DNA of 64,000 bases from Euphorbia lathyris (GCF_963576675.1 NC_088918.1:48517501-48581500); one strand, 5' to 3'; shown: positions 37,107-49,092, counted from the stretch's first letter. The notes: a model not told the origin generated them from the sequence alone. Numbers and translations are program-made.

Positions 37107-37734
37107 GACCCCTCGAGTCAGTAAAAGCACGAGAACAGGGTGTCCGCTACAAACACCAATTGTAGCACAAGTAACTTTGCATTTTAATTATTTTAATTTT
37201 GTTAAAAAGTGTCAAATGTGTCTAATTTTGATTCTTGATGAGTATCTTCTGGCCAAGCACAATTGTAAAACCCAAAACTCATTCCAAAGGGTGTGGTAGT
37301 ACAATTGTACCTGTTTAGTAGGGAAGGATTTATCGTGGAAATTAGGGCGGTAGAAAAAAAATTAAAAATCAGTAAAAGTGGAAACGTCCACTCCTATACC
37401 CATAGGCACTCATACGGCCTGTTTTTCCTCGATAAGATTGAACGGCTAGGGGGCAATAAATTCTAAATTCAAATCATGACCGTTCATCGCCCCTCGTTCC
37501 AATTCGAATATACACGCCTTTCTGCCAATCTGTCCAGGTGGCATACTCTGATTCGACCTAATAATGACAGATTGGCGAGAAGACGTATCTTCTCCCCTAC
37601 TTAAAGAAACTCTATCTCATGACGGTCCGTCATTCACCATACTTCTTTCTTTTCTTTGATATTTCTTTTCACCAAGGCAGTTCATGCTCTGTGCCCTGTA
37701 CCACTGGGAAACCTTACTTAAAAAAGAGAACGAA

Positions 37735-38994
37735 ATGAGAACCCGTGGTTCGGGCAAACACGTTAAAATTGAAGGATCCTCCAAGAAAGAAAAAGCGAAA
37801 GCAAAGATGGCTGAGCCGAGCACTGTAGCTTTTGTCCCAGACGAAAAGCTGGTCAAGAAACTCGCCCAGTTTAAAGACACAACTATACAGGCTTACTATG
37901 AAGAGTTAGCGAAACTTCAGTTCGGACCCATCCGAACAGTTTGTTGGGAAACCCTAAGGCGGCTGAAGCTCGAAGATCGTGTGCGCACTCTAATGAAGGC
38001 AGGACACTTTGAATGTTTCTTTGAAATGACGGAACCTGCCTATCGGGAACTGACACTCGAGTTCTTGGCCACTTTTAAGCACAACGTGGAGATCACCGAT
38101 CCTAAGGAAGAGGGAAAGTTCAGTTTTCGACTCATGGGTCACTCCCAGCGGCCGTCGCTCAACTTATTCAATCAAATGTTAGGTGCTGCAGATGATGACG
38201 ATCTAGAATCCGAGAGCTATAAAGAGGCATTCACCATAACGCCTGATGTTTTCGACCCTGTGGCTTTCTGGGACTCACTTTCGGGACAGAAACATTACGA
38301 CGGTAGTTCGTCCAAGGCTTCCAATATCGATGATTATGCCGTTCGGTATTTGCACAAGTTGATCTCCGGCACAATATTCGCTCGGGAAAACTAAGCCACC
38401 ATGCCACATGCAGATCTCACCGCATTGTGGAGTATGGCAGTTGGACCGAGAATGAATTTTGGGTTCTGGTTCGGAGAATACATCAGCGCTTTTTGCAAGA
38501 AAAACTCGTCACTCATCTGTTGTAGGAGCATCGTCACCAGAATCGCGGAATCAATCGGGGTCTTTAAACCAGAAGACCACTCTTGTCTCACGATTGTGAA
38601 TCACCCAGACCCGATTGACCTCAAGAGCCTCCAGAAGATGCTGTTCGGAAAAATGGTGAACGGGAAGTGGGTATGGATGTCTGACTTTGTTACATCTAGG
38701 CAGAATGAGAGCCGAAAAAGGAAAAGCGAGCCAATTGTGTCAGTATCCTCTGACTCTGAACAAGTCGAGAAGCCAAAGGACCTAGACTTTTATAAGAAGT
38801 GTGCAAAGCTTTCCAGCGAAGATGTAATGGATCGATTCAACGCCCTGTTTGCCCAGAGTCTAGCAGACCGCGAGATGATATTCGCCTTGGAGCAAAAATA
38901 CGCGTCTCAACAAGGCGAGATCGATATGCTCAAGACTATTTGTGTTGAGGAGCATGGAAAGGAAAGTCCTGGTTTTTCTGAAAAAGTCCGGTAA
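37735..38994 (+). pseudogene. Env-like ORF (Athila ORF-1 type) of element #2
   Basis: I prefer the ATG at 37735 (MRTRGSGKHVK); an ATG at 37684 is in frame upstream. One in-frame TAA at 38392-38394 splits a frame of about 420 codons. The body is similar to element B's ORF (AYRELTLEFL followed by a block ending VFW/AFW). The C-terminal third is charged and coiled-coil-like (DREMIFALEQKYASQQGEI). A pyrimidine-rich tract ending CAG at 37678-37680 could be a 3' splice site for a subgenomic RNA. No clear membrane segment was seen, so envelope function is not supported. Confidence 0.8.
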
Positions 38995-40693
38995 GAAAAG
39001 TGCCTGAAACGCCTACTAGTGCTCATGTTAATGCTAATGCTGGTACGCCCTCGAAAGAGGATGGCATTCCTGCCACTGTGGATAGAGAGGTTAACTCCTC
39101 TCTCTCCCATCACGCCTGATCTGTCAAAATTGTCGCTGTCCTAGCATCTGGTAACCTCTAATACCCTTATTCTATCATGTTTTGCTTTGCGTGAATATCT
39201 ATGCTTTCACTTGTTTACAATCTGCTGCCGTGTTCATAACATTGAGGACAATGTTTGGTTTTCTTTTGGGGGGTGGGGATTGTATATCACAATTTATGCG
39301 GGCATTGACATGATAAATGCTTTGAATAATAAATGTTTTAAATTTTGCTTGTGTATTTAGTAATTTGATGTAGAACAAATATCCCTTGAGAATCTCTGTT
39401 GCATATATCCTCAGTACTTATTGTGATAATTGTGTTCATTTTCTCTTCTGCCTATTTGTTCTCGCCTTCTAGTAAATTGTCTTGTGTTCGGCGGGAATCA
39501 AAGAACAGACTGTGCATGTTTTGATGTAGTAGTTTAGTATTACTTGCTTGTTTGCATTGTGTGTCCCTAAATCAAGAAGTTCCAAAAAATTTTAAATTTT
39601 AAATTCCTCTTTCAAAATTAATAACCCTTGCCTTACTGCATTTCCCCAAAAATAGTGAGAACTTGAGCCTAAGGATGCATCTATGGTATGCATCAATTTT
39701 TATGAGTGGGCCAGCGCTCACTATCTTTAGGGAGAATTTGCCTTGCTGCCCTGTTGAAACGGTGATTGGTTCTGACTTTCATAGGAGGAAAAAGGCATTT
39801 AGTTATCCTCTCCGCTACACAAAAGGCACCTGTGCTATGCACTCCAATGATTAGGATAGCCAAGTCGAGCCAGGACCTGCTCTTTCTAAAAAACACTACG
39901 AATGATAGCCCTCTCCCTTCACTTATAACTCTAAAACACCCTGAGTTCTGTCTTATGCTTCGAAAGGCCAATTGTTTAAAATAAAATCATGTGCTTAAGT
40001 CATGCAAAAAGAAGCGATTAAGCAAACATTGCTTAGGAAAAGATTGAAAGGACTGGGGAACATAATGTAGGGAGGAAGGAACCTTAATGAATGTTCAAAA
40101 AGAGTACTGGGTCATAAGGAAACATGTTGTGTAGATAAGCTAAAAAGGGTGTAACAATAATCATTATAGGCTGCGTAGGTCAAATAAATCGCAAAAAGAC
40201 AGAGTTCATACACTGAAATAGCCTTTCACTGTCAAACCTGAACCTAAGCCTTACATTACAACTGTTATAAAGTCCTTTGGACTATGTCTGGAGGAACTTT
40301 GACCCTTAGATTCGGGACCGATAGGCAAACTCGCACCCTAAGGGTGTGGTGTCTGAGCTGAGGAGTGAAATCGCATTCTTTTTCCTGTGGTAAGTAAATG
40401 CCATGCGAGAGTGAGTGAATTATTCCATTCCTTAGTGAGGCATGTCTGGCAAGTAGGTAGCTCTTTGTGAAGGAGAAAATCTAAATTTTAAGATTTAAGG
40501 AAAGTCTTGAGCAAAAAGGACACAATGTTTACAACAAGCGTTAATTCGTCAATGAAATCTGAGCGTGCATCTGTTCATTTCCTTATTACACAAAACAATC
40601 TTTCTTTTCCCTTCACTCTCTGAACAAATTTCATTCCTAACTCTTCTTCTGATTCCTTCTTACAATTTGTTGCTTGAGGACAAGCAAAGGTTC
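38995..40693 (+). other. 3' noncoding region of Athila #2
   Basis: 1.7 kb without a supported gene. At 39240-39280 the motif ATTGAGGACAATG is followed by a G-rich tract TTTGGGGGGTGGGGA; similar G-rich tracts sit behind the env-like ORFs of elements A and B. Such long 3' noncoding regions are usual in Athila-type elements. Confidence 0.7.
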
Positions 40694-40707
40694 AATTTGG
40701 GGGTATT
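40694..40707 (+). other. Polypurine tract of Athila #2
   Basis: ATTTGGGGGTATT directly before the 3' LTR, preceded by TTGAGGACAAGCAAAGG. Element A has TTGGGGACAAGTAAAG in the same place. Confidence 0.8.
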
Positions 40708-41993
40708 TGTTAGGCATGAAATTGACTAAGTTTAACATAGTATTTATAAGGGAATTTGGGTATTTTCTATGTCATTTGGTGAAGAATGAGGGCTAATTAT
40801 TGTCTTTATGCAGATAAGCAAAGATAAATGCTAAACTCGCTGGAAACAGCTTGTTTTGCTAATGCCAAAGAGGAGTGGAGTCTTTCTTGTATCCATCGGT
40901 CAAACGTCGGATTATCCAATGACGGACAGCGACAGGTCAGTGGTGGCAGAGGTAGAGGCAGAGCGGCAGGTGAAAGTGTGTTGCGATGGGATTTCTAAAA
41001 GTAGCAAGATGACATGAAGTATCAACCCCTTGAGTGTTCAAGGGTCAATGGATTTTTAATCATTTCATTTTATTTCGGTTGTAGTGTTTAGTTGACTTAT
41101 TTTGCTGGAAGGGTACGAAAGTTGTACCGATTTTTCCCCTGTCTTTCTCTTTAAGTAGGTTAAGCAAAGGAAAGATAGGGAGTTCGGAATTTTTCGTTTT
41201 TTTAGAAAAGTATAATAGTTGTAGAAAGAAAGAAAGGAAGAGCTCCCATTGAGTCTCGAGCTGTATCAAGAACTACCGACTGCTCACTGCTTGATATGAG
41301 TGAGTAGTCCATTTTGAATGGGCACGGCCAGGCCGACCCGGTTATGTAAGTTTTTACAATCGTTTTTAATGAATAGTTAGTATTTCGCCAATGTTGTGAT
41401 TAATGAGGATTTAACTTTCATGCCTAGGCATTTATTTATGTGTTAGATGGATGATAGGACACTGCTTTCATCTTCACTGATATCTCTATTAATCTCCCAA
41501 CCTCGAAGCTGACAAGTTAGATGGTTGTGTCAAAGGTTTTCTTAACCAGAAATGCAGTTTTGTTCTTAATGCTAGAAAGAACGTATCTTTAGGACGCTAA
41601 AGGTGCTAGTAAGTCTTAGGAGTTTGAGAACACATGAAAGTTGACTCAAACTCACTTCAAAACTGATACTTTGGCTTCATTGGCATTATCTTCTATTTCA
41701 TGTGAATGTTGTAAGACGAAGCACAACCTGTTCGGCCGGGTCGAGCCTGTTCTATTCTCTAAATCATTACAAAGCTATCTAATTTCTTACTGCATCAGAC
41801 CTCTTACATCTCACTAAACCAACATCATACAATCAACTTAAAAAAGAAGAAAGCTTATTTGACACACACACACGCTGTTTACCAACAATTTCTGATATAC
41901 ATTTGAATCTCAATCCCTATGGAGACGATACTTAACTTATCACTTTATTACTTGTATCTAGTGCACTTGCTAGAGTCTAATCTAAGGACAACA
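40708..41993 (+). repeat. 3' LTR of Athila #2
   Basis: 1286 bp, TGTTAGGC to GGACAACA, followed by the duplication cacta. It differs from 30324-31610 by scattered substitutions and small indels. Confidence 0.96.
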
Positions 41994-41998
41994 CACTA

Positions 41999-42668
41999 TA
42001 AGAGCAAGCCAAAAGGCTAAGAGGTGAACATGCATAATTGTTAAAAAGAAGAAGAAAAGAAAAAGAAAAGAGATGAAAAAAGGGAAAACATCATTCCCCA
42101 TTTCTTAGAATCAAAACGTCTCAGAAAAAAAAGAACAAATAAAAAGCTCAATCACTTCATATTTGCTAAATCCATTTAACCTTGTTTTTCTAGCGCTAGA
42201 ATTCCTAACCCTTGTTGTTACTATAACCTTTTCTAACCACATTACAACCCTAATTCGAGGATTTTTTTGATATTGTTAGAGTCATGTAGCAAAGTAGAGG
42301 AACTCGGATGAACATGCAAAGTCAGCATAATCCTAAGCAAGGACATAAGCCGAGAGTAAACAGTTTAGCCACTAAATAATGTGTGGATTGAGTTAACTAC
42401 CTATGGTGAGGTGTTTTACTTAGCTATCCCCTTAAGCTCGTTTAATTGAACATGTATCCTTTTCGTAAGCATATAACCTGTGATAATTGAACTGCGGCTT
42501 TTCGATATTGTGTCTCTATTTTGTACTTCCGAATGCATGTAATTACAGATGCTCTAAATTGTGTCAGACACCTAGTAAAACCAGGAGGTTTCTCTAGCTT
42601 GTCTAGTGATTGCGGGTTTAGTTTTTAGTTTACTTGGGGACAAGTAAAGTTTTAAGTGTGAGGAGGTT
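41999..42668 (+). other. 3' noncoding end and polypurine tract of gypsy element A
   Basis: Continuation of 28651-30323 beyond the Athila #2 insertion. No coding region. It ends with TTGGGGACAAGTAAAG and the purine-rich AAGTGTGAGGAGGTTT (42653-42668), the polypurine tract directly before the LTR. Confidence 0.68.
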
Positions 42669-44168
42669 TGATAGGGGTCAAAACCCCTTATCTTTAGGTA
42701 TGGTTTTTAGGACGGTTTGGTTTAGTTTTCCTTCAATAAGCGAGCAATTCTCGCATTTTTATGCATGTGTGCGTATTAGTTAGATTTTGCATATGTTTTA
42801 TTTACTTTTGTAGTTTGAGGTCGTTTTCTGATTATTTTTGGGCAAATACTGCGAGAATAGCACAAGTGATAACTTTCAATTATTTATTATGGCTAAATGA
42901 TCCACCAATAGTCGCACCAAATAGAGTTTTTACTCGAATATAATGATCGATGGGTCAATTTAGCCGTTGAACTATGTCGTTTGGAGTTTTAGTGCGTGTG
43001 CAGGTCAAAACAGGAACAATTTCGGGCGAAAATCGCGTCTCAAGGTCCCCCGACAGTCGCTCGGTGCGGTTGGGCGTTTGTCGCTCGTCGAACTAGCCAT
43101 TATAGGCCAACTCGGCGAGCTGGCAGTGGCCAGCTCGGCGAGCTAGTGCCCAGTTTGTACCGAGCTGGTTGTCAGAGAGCTCGGAAAGCTGTGCCTCGAG
43201 AATTAGTCTTTTGACTGATTCCCGACCCCACGACTCCACGTTTCGCCCCTGACTTCTCCACCTGCAACAGGAAACAAATCCAATTAGGTTTAGGCTTCGA
43301 ACTACAACTATAAATATGACTTTATAACATTTGTAAAATATCTTTTATCTTTTGTAAAAACCCTAAGCCTCCTCCTTGAAGAATCCTCTCCACCTCTTCC
43401 ATCCACCATTGAAGAACATCGAAGCTCCGCTCCCCAAGGATCATTCAAAGTTTCATCCTTAAGTCCCAGGAAGACGCCTACATTGGTAGATAGGTTCCCT
43501 AAAAGGGATTTTCTTCTCTGATCCAGTCTATGAATCCTAGGCTCATTGTATCTCTGTGACAATTTATCCATCTTTAATATTAATTCAGTTTCTGTTTGTT
43601 CAATTGTTTGTATGGTTTAATCTTTGTCCTACGCTTGCTTAATTGGTTTAACCCATTCATAAATCCAAACATATACTTGGCACATATTGCGAGCTGAATC
43701 TGACCTAGTCAGAGCCTATAGGATTGACGACCCTATAGAAGATTAAACCCAAATTTCTGAGCCTTAGAGCTAGTATCGGCCTTATAAGGGAATCACGCTC
43801 TAGGAGCCACAGAAGGATAAGTAGGGTTAATCGCCTTAGGTAAAAGCGACTCAGATTAGGTTGTCAATTGATTAACGAATTAGGTTGAATTCTATATTAT
43901 CGTATCATTACGCTTTCCCAAGGTAATTGCATAGTTAAAAGATCACTTAGGAGTAGAATAACTTAATTAGGAGTAGATTAATATAAAAACAAAACCAAGC
44001 TTAAACGCCCCCAAAGCCTAGATAACACTAGAAACCGAGTAGCTCGATACTTGTAGGAGTAAATCCTGTGGATTCGATACATGGACTTGTCTAGATTATT
44101 ACTTGATAACGACGGGGTACACTTATCCCTTAGTGAGTCTCAATTGAGCGATAGCTCGAGGCGCATCA
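42669..44168 (+). repeat. 3' LTR of gypsy element A
   Basis: About 1500 bp, TGATAGGGG to GCGCATCA. The ends TGAT/ATCA and the GCATCA terminus match the LTR family of element C. A TATA box TATAAATA lies at 43309-43316. Upstream are palindromic CTCGGCGAG copies at 43111-43119 and 43134-43142. Its last five bases (catca, 44164-44168) were duplicated by the copia solo LTR that follows. Confidence 0.78.
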
Positions 44169-46002
44169 TGAAGGAAAATAGGCAAACGTTTGGCAGCGGA
44201 AATATAAATTTTTTAACCTATTTCCTTTAAACCAAGATCCATTAATCGTTATTTCATATAAAGAGGGATAAGAGGAAATACCTTTTGATGAACTATCTAC
44301 CGTTGCAAGTGAAGTGCCCTCAACTCTTAATTCGAGTTCACGAGCACAAAACAAAAACACAAATCAAAACGATATTAGAACTCAACCGAATAATAGCAAT
44401 CAAGATAGATTGCCTCTAATTAATCAACACAAGATCAAGGAATAAAAGAAAGAGATGGAATCAATTGATTCGGAAGCAAGCGGTGAGAATCGATCCACTA
44501 CGGTAGGGGGCTCGAAAATTCACTCTCCGGGATAGTATAGCTTGGCCGAAATTTACAATAAGAGGGGGTTAATATGGCCTCTTGTATCTAAACCCTAGTT
44601 AGATAGAATTAGGTTACTGAATAAGAGTTGTATTCGGAATAATACTCTTATTATTATTATCTATAATTATATCTAAATATAAAGATAATAATAACTTATT
44701 AATAGGATAATAATTAGAAGCAATTTAATCTCAATAAACCTCCTAACTTATTTATCCTATAATTAATTTAATTCATAATCATAATCTAATTATAATTGTC
44801 CAAAATTAAATTAATTCATCATGTGTCCCTATACATGAAAATCGCCCCCCTCTATTACTGGGCCTTAGTGGACTCAGTTGGGCTTCCGTCAATTAATTAA
44901 CATCTGTTTCTCTTTTGGGTTCCAAGTCTTATGTGTGCCCCATTAGGTTCTTATTGCTTCTAGCCGTATACAACCATTAAATTAATTTCTCAAAATTACA
45001 TTCAATCTTTGTATAACGGAATGAGTGCGCGAACTGTGATTGGCAGATCCGAAACATTCCCCCAGAGCTATAAAAAGACAGGTTGATTCCGTTGTTGACC
45101 TTTCCATATTAGTTACAGTATAATTCGATCCTTTATCAACTACATCCTTGAACAGAATCTTATGACTATAGATAATGTCAAGTCACATATAGCGAGATGT
45201 TCGTTTTACTTGTACAGGCCGAGTTAACTCTAATTAGATAGGTTAAGTGAAATCTTCATTTCAAGTCTTAAGCTATCACCTTGCAAGGATTTAGAGTTAA
45301 GTCTTCCACAAGCGATCCTTGGACGTATCTCCCATTTATCAGGAGTGACAAATGCTCAATCCAATGTTAACTATCCTGCAATTACTTCTTGTGATACCCA
45401 ACGTCTGCCGTACACACCCCAAAGTCATCCTTGTTATGGATCGTGTTACAACAGGATCAAAACATCACATTCAATAATCCAGAATCACTAATTAACATTC
45501 CTTTGAGTCTTAGGATTACTTATACCTATTAATACCAATGAGATGAACAAGTGACAAGGATAAATCTACCCGTCCTGTTATCTCAAGTTGGGCCCCCAAT
45601 CCTAATGAACCCTTTCATTGGATCCATGCAACTGTCCAGATTTCTGCATATCTGAAGCTTGTGAGATCAGCTCTCTGTCTCGACAGAAAACATTGTTACA
45701 TGCAAGTCTTAACAGTGTTATGTCAATCCTTATTCAAAACATATCACTTGACTTGGGGTGGTTTTAAGTTTATTAGTTTATTATAATGTTTTGTCTCACT
45801 TCATGCTTGTATGAACACTTTATAATCACTTTAAATAAACTTAGGGATTTCCTTTTATTTAGATTTATTTAGTTCTTTAAAAGTAGTTGCCTTTACACTG
45901 TTATGAAACCATATCTTATTAAAACAAATGACATAAAGAACAATTCATTTACAGTAGGTTTATATCCTGGAACAATTGTCTATAGGACACTAAACCCCAA
46001 CA
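44169..46002 (-). repeat. Copia-type solo LTR (1834 bp, TSD catca)
   Basis: Related to the copia LTR at 5925-7787 but in reverse: its right end is the complement of TGTTGGGGTTTAGTGTCC. The left end is TGAAGGAAAATAGGC. Perfect duplication catca at 44164-44168 and 46003-46007. No internal sequence, so a solo LTR. It inserted at the extreme end of element A's LTR. Confidence 0.92.
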
Positions 46003-46007
46003 CATCA

Positions 46008-46193
46008 GCCCTCACTCTTCAAAGATGCTTACAGGTTTGTTTTTCAATGTAATGAATGCCAAAGGATAGGTAATATCTCAACCAAACATGTTATGCCCTT
46101 GAATAGCATTGTAGTATGTGAAATCTTTGATATTTGGGGTATTGACTTTATGGGACCATTTCCTTGTTCATATGGGAATAGATATATCCTTGT
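46008..46193 (+). pseudogene. Integrase fragment of gypsy element B (before CACTA)
   Basis: It is an open reading with the integrase zinc-finger end ([16 protein letters not shown]) and the core start [10 protein letters not shown], ending at the tgt target duplication of the CACTA element. The reading continues at 53654 ([12 protein letters not shown]). Its 5' border coincides with the end of element A's LTR, so A probably inserted in B's pol, and B's 5' half is lost. Confidence 0.87.
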
Positions 46194-46462
46194 CACTACG
46201 CCAAAATCCCCTTTAGACGACGGTTAGAAACTGTCGTCCCACGAGATATAAATCTGTCACAGGGCTCGCTGCCGTCTATTGCACCTTCAGACGACGGTTA
46301 GGTTCTGTCATTTGAAGATACTATACATGACATCAGCCTAGTTTCGTACTGTCATATGAATATTGTTACGGTGCATCTTTTTATTTATTAACGTCACCTT
46401 TAATCTCATCACATGACATACTAATAATTAAAAAATGTCAAGTAGCTATATGGGAAATTGGA

Positions 46463-47183
46463 GTAAATTACATCAATGGCACCTGAATTTTACCTTAATT
46501 CACACTTTGGTACCTAAATTACATTTTGTCTCAAAAATATACCCGAAGTAACAATGACCGGACAATTAAGTATATTTTACCGGTTAATGGCCGGTCAATG
46601 TGATTTTGATGAGTAAATTACACTGATGGTATCTGAACTTTACCTGAATTCACACTTTGGTACCTAGATTTCATTTTGTCTAAAAAATACACTTCAAGTA
46701 AAGATGACTCAGTATTTTAGTATATTTGACCGATCAGTGATTGATCAACCCGAGTTTGACTATTTTAAATTAAAAATTGAGACCCATCATACACTCAATT
46801 AACATAAAATTATAATACCGTCATTTAGCTCATAAATGATAGAATTATAATTTTATGTTAATTGGGTGTATGGTGAGTCTCAATGTTTAGTTCATATTAC
46901 TCGGTCACTAACCGATCAAATGAACTAAACTTTTCAGCCACCTTTACCTGTATTATGTTTCTAGGATAAAATAAAATCCAGGTACCGAAGTATGAATTAT
47001 GCTAAAGTTCAGGTACCATTAATGTAATTAACTCATAAAACTCGCGTTGACCGATCATAACCGGTAAAATATACTAAATTGTCTGGTCATCGTTACTTCA
47101 GGTATATTTTTTGGATAAAATGTAATCTAGGTACCAAAGTGTAAACTATGTAAAGTTCAGGTACCATTGGTGTAGTTTACCCT
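46463..47183. mobile_element. MULE-type foldback element with doubled arms
   Basis: About 720 bp, almost entirely one long inverted repeat, flanked by GGGAAATTGG (46453-46462 and 47184-47193). A 9-10 bp duplication is typical of Mutator-like elements. Each arm holds two tandem versions of the same block (TAAATTAC...GGTACCTGAA...TTTACCGG), giving an A-B-B'-A' layout. No ORF. It sits in the CACTA element. Confidence 0.78.
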
Positions 47184-47560
47184 GGGAAATTGGCATATTG
47201 GTATTCGTGGTGACAGTTTTTATAATAATTTCTATCGTAGTAACTTGTATCAGATGGCATAGGTCTTAATCAATCATGTTAATAGATTTATTTTAGATGA
47301 CAGATTCTTTTATTTTAATGTCTTTTTATTGTTGTTTAGATGATATTTTTTTAACCGTAAATGTCACTCCTTGCCTTCTTCTTCGAATGAATATGGAAAT
47401 GAACAATAATCAAATGAACAAAATTTTTTGTATATCAATGATTTTAATTTTATTGGAGACTAATGCTTATAATCTGTTTACATTTGAACTACACAAATTT
47501 CTGAATGTAGTAAGGTAAAAAAAATAAGCAAGGTACATCTCCAAATCTATCAATATGTAG

Positions 47561-47664
47561 TCAATCTTTCAAGAGGCGTGGTGGTGTTGATTGGAAAGCC
47601 AAATCCAACTTGAACTGCAGCATATCTAAGTCATCATTTCCTAGAATCCCCAAAGTCTTGATAT
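47561..47664 (-). pseudogene. Possible last exon of a minus-strand gene in CACTA
   Basis: On the minus strand, a 3' splice site TTGGTTTTGCAG (to 47665) precedes 33 open codons (IKTLGILGNDDLDMLQ..., ending PPRLLKD) and a TGA at 47563-47561. It could be the last exon of the gene whose first exon is at 53190-53239, possibly the remnant of a transposase-type gene. The protein is not recognised. Confidence 0.33.
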
Positions 47665-47854
47665 CTGCAAAACCAATTAATGATGCTCATTAATTACATA
47701 CCGTATATAGATAGACCTAATTAATCTCGTTTTACCCTTTCTCCATTCTGAGACCCTTCACTTACCCACCCACATTATAAATATAAAGCGTTTAACAATT
47801 CTCAAGAGTCACCTAGGGCAACCTAACACTATACTTACTCTAGTTATATCGAGC

Positions 47855-48518
47855 ATGGATAGATTTATAAGGAACCTCTATCGTAATGTTGAGTTTCATA
47901 TTGCCCTACTCCGATATGAGGCACCCAGGTGGCTTGTCAATATATATGGTCCTGACCGGCGGCAATGGACTGCCGTGATGAAGGCCCCTCCAAACACCCC
48001 TTATGAAGGAGGTGTATTCATAGTCCAAATGGACTTCCCTGTCGATTTCCCCTCCACACCTCCAGTTGTAAGAACATGCATAAACTTGTTAACACACATA
48101 AATCAGTTCATATATATGTAAATACACTCATGACATTACTATTGTTCGCATGTCATATTCAGGACCAAAATTTATCATCCTAATATCGGTCCCTTGGGGC
48201 ATGTTTCTATGCCCCGACTACTTGATTGCCCTGCCCATAGTATTGCCACGGTAAGATGATGCTATAAATCTATGCATTTGGGGTCTAATTTATCTATTCA
48301 GATTTGGGGTCTAGTTTATCTACTCATGTTTGGGGTCTAATTTAATTTATCTATGCATTTTATAGCTGCTGTGAAATATTTATGGACTGCTGGTAGAGCC
48401 CTTCATTGAGGGGCCATTTCCTGACCGAGAGCGAATTGTTGAACGATACATCAGCAACAAGGCATGTTATGTAGCAACTGCCAGGAGATGGACTGAAGAG
48501 CATGCAGGGGATATATGA
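47855..48518 (+). pseudogene. Captured ubiquitin-conjugating enzyme (E2), three exons, dead
   Basis: Exon 1 (47855-48067, 71 codons) has the E2 pattern W-TAVMKAPPNTPYEGGVF and FP-DFPSTPPV. Exon 2 (48152-48250, 33 codons) has TKIYHPNI. Exon 3 (48366-48518) has IYGLLVEPFIEGPFPDRER and ends ATARRWTEEHAGDI. All exons are in phase 0 and intron 2 has GT-AG. Defects: intron 1 would end AT instead of AG, and exon 3 has a TGA at 48372-48374. At the position of the catalytic Cys (family G-x-I-C-L-D) this copy reads G-H-V-S-M-P, so Cys appears replaced by Ser. A TATA-like TTATAAATATAAAG lies at about 47773-47786. E2 enzymes carry ubiquitin as a thioester; this copy could not. Confidence 0.85.
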
Positions 48519-48530
48519 TGTGCAAATAGC

Positions 48531-49092
48531 AAGCAAGGGGGCATTATGATGTGACGTGCGAATAGCATACAAGGGGGGCGTGATGTGCGAATAGCAAGGA
48601 AATTTGGATGTTGGGCAACCATTGAGTTAGATGGTGTGGACTACTGGATGGGCATAGAGCCAATCTTACAGAACAGAATGATTACTGATTACAAATGTAC
48701 TTGGTAATCAATCTGATCTTCAATGTTGGCTCCATGCCCCGCCAGTATTCGACGCCATTTAACTCTAATGGTTCCCCATCATCCAGATATCCTTGGTTAC
48801 CATCTGCACATTCTTGAAGTAAGGAGATCTGGATGCCAAAGAAACACTGAGCTGGATGGTGTAGACTACTGGATGGGCATAGAGCCATTCTTGAAGAAAA
48901 GAATGATTACTGATTACAAATGTACTTGGTAATCAATCTGATCTTCAATATTGGCTCCATGCCCCTCTAATATTCTACTCCATCCATCCAGCTCTAGTGT
49001 TTCTTTAGCATCCAAATCTCCTTTCTATTCGCGCATCACGCCCCCCTTATATGCTATTCGCACGTCACATCATAATGCCCCCCTTGCACGCT
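48531..49092. repeat. Long inverted repeat beside the E2 pseudogene
   Basis: The left arm (from about 48531, GGGGGCATTATGATGTGACG) is matched in reverse by the right arm ending near 49092. Arms of about 160 bases with high identity enclose a core made of further direct and inverted copies of one block (GGATGGGCATAGAGCCA...). It starts 13 bases after the E2 stop. Confidence 0.75.

Larger units (their letters stand above)
30324..41993 (+). mobile_element. Athila-type Ty3/gypsy element #2, structurally complete
   Basis: 11670 bp, flanked by the 5-bp duplication cacta (30319-30323 and 41994-41998). LTRs of 1287 and 1286 bp start TGTTAGGC and end GGACAACA. It has a tRNA-Asp primer site, one gag-pol frame, an env-like ORF, a 1.7-kb 3' noncoding region and a polypurine tract. 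The LTRs differ at only scattered sites, so the insertion is fairly recent. Even so, the coding part has seven stops and one frameshift, and the copy is not autonomous. Confidence 0.97.

Noticed and set aside
31732..38994. All stops of Athila #2 explained by C-to-T changes of CAA, CAG or CGA (methylation decay)
   Set aside because: Several stops fit, but relatives have Glu at 34510 and Ser at 36948, which need other changes. The pattern is not uniform.
37735..38994. True viral envelope protein after pol in Athila-type elements
   Set aside because: I see no signal peptide, fusion motif or clear membrane anchor; only the position is env-like.
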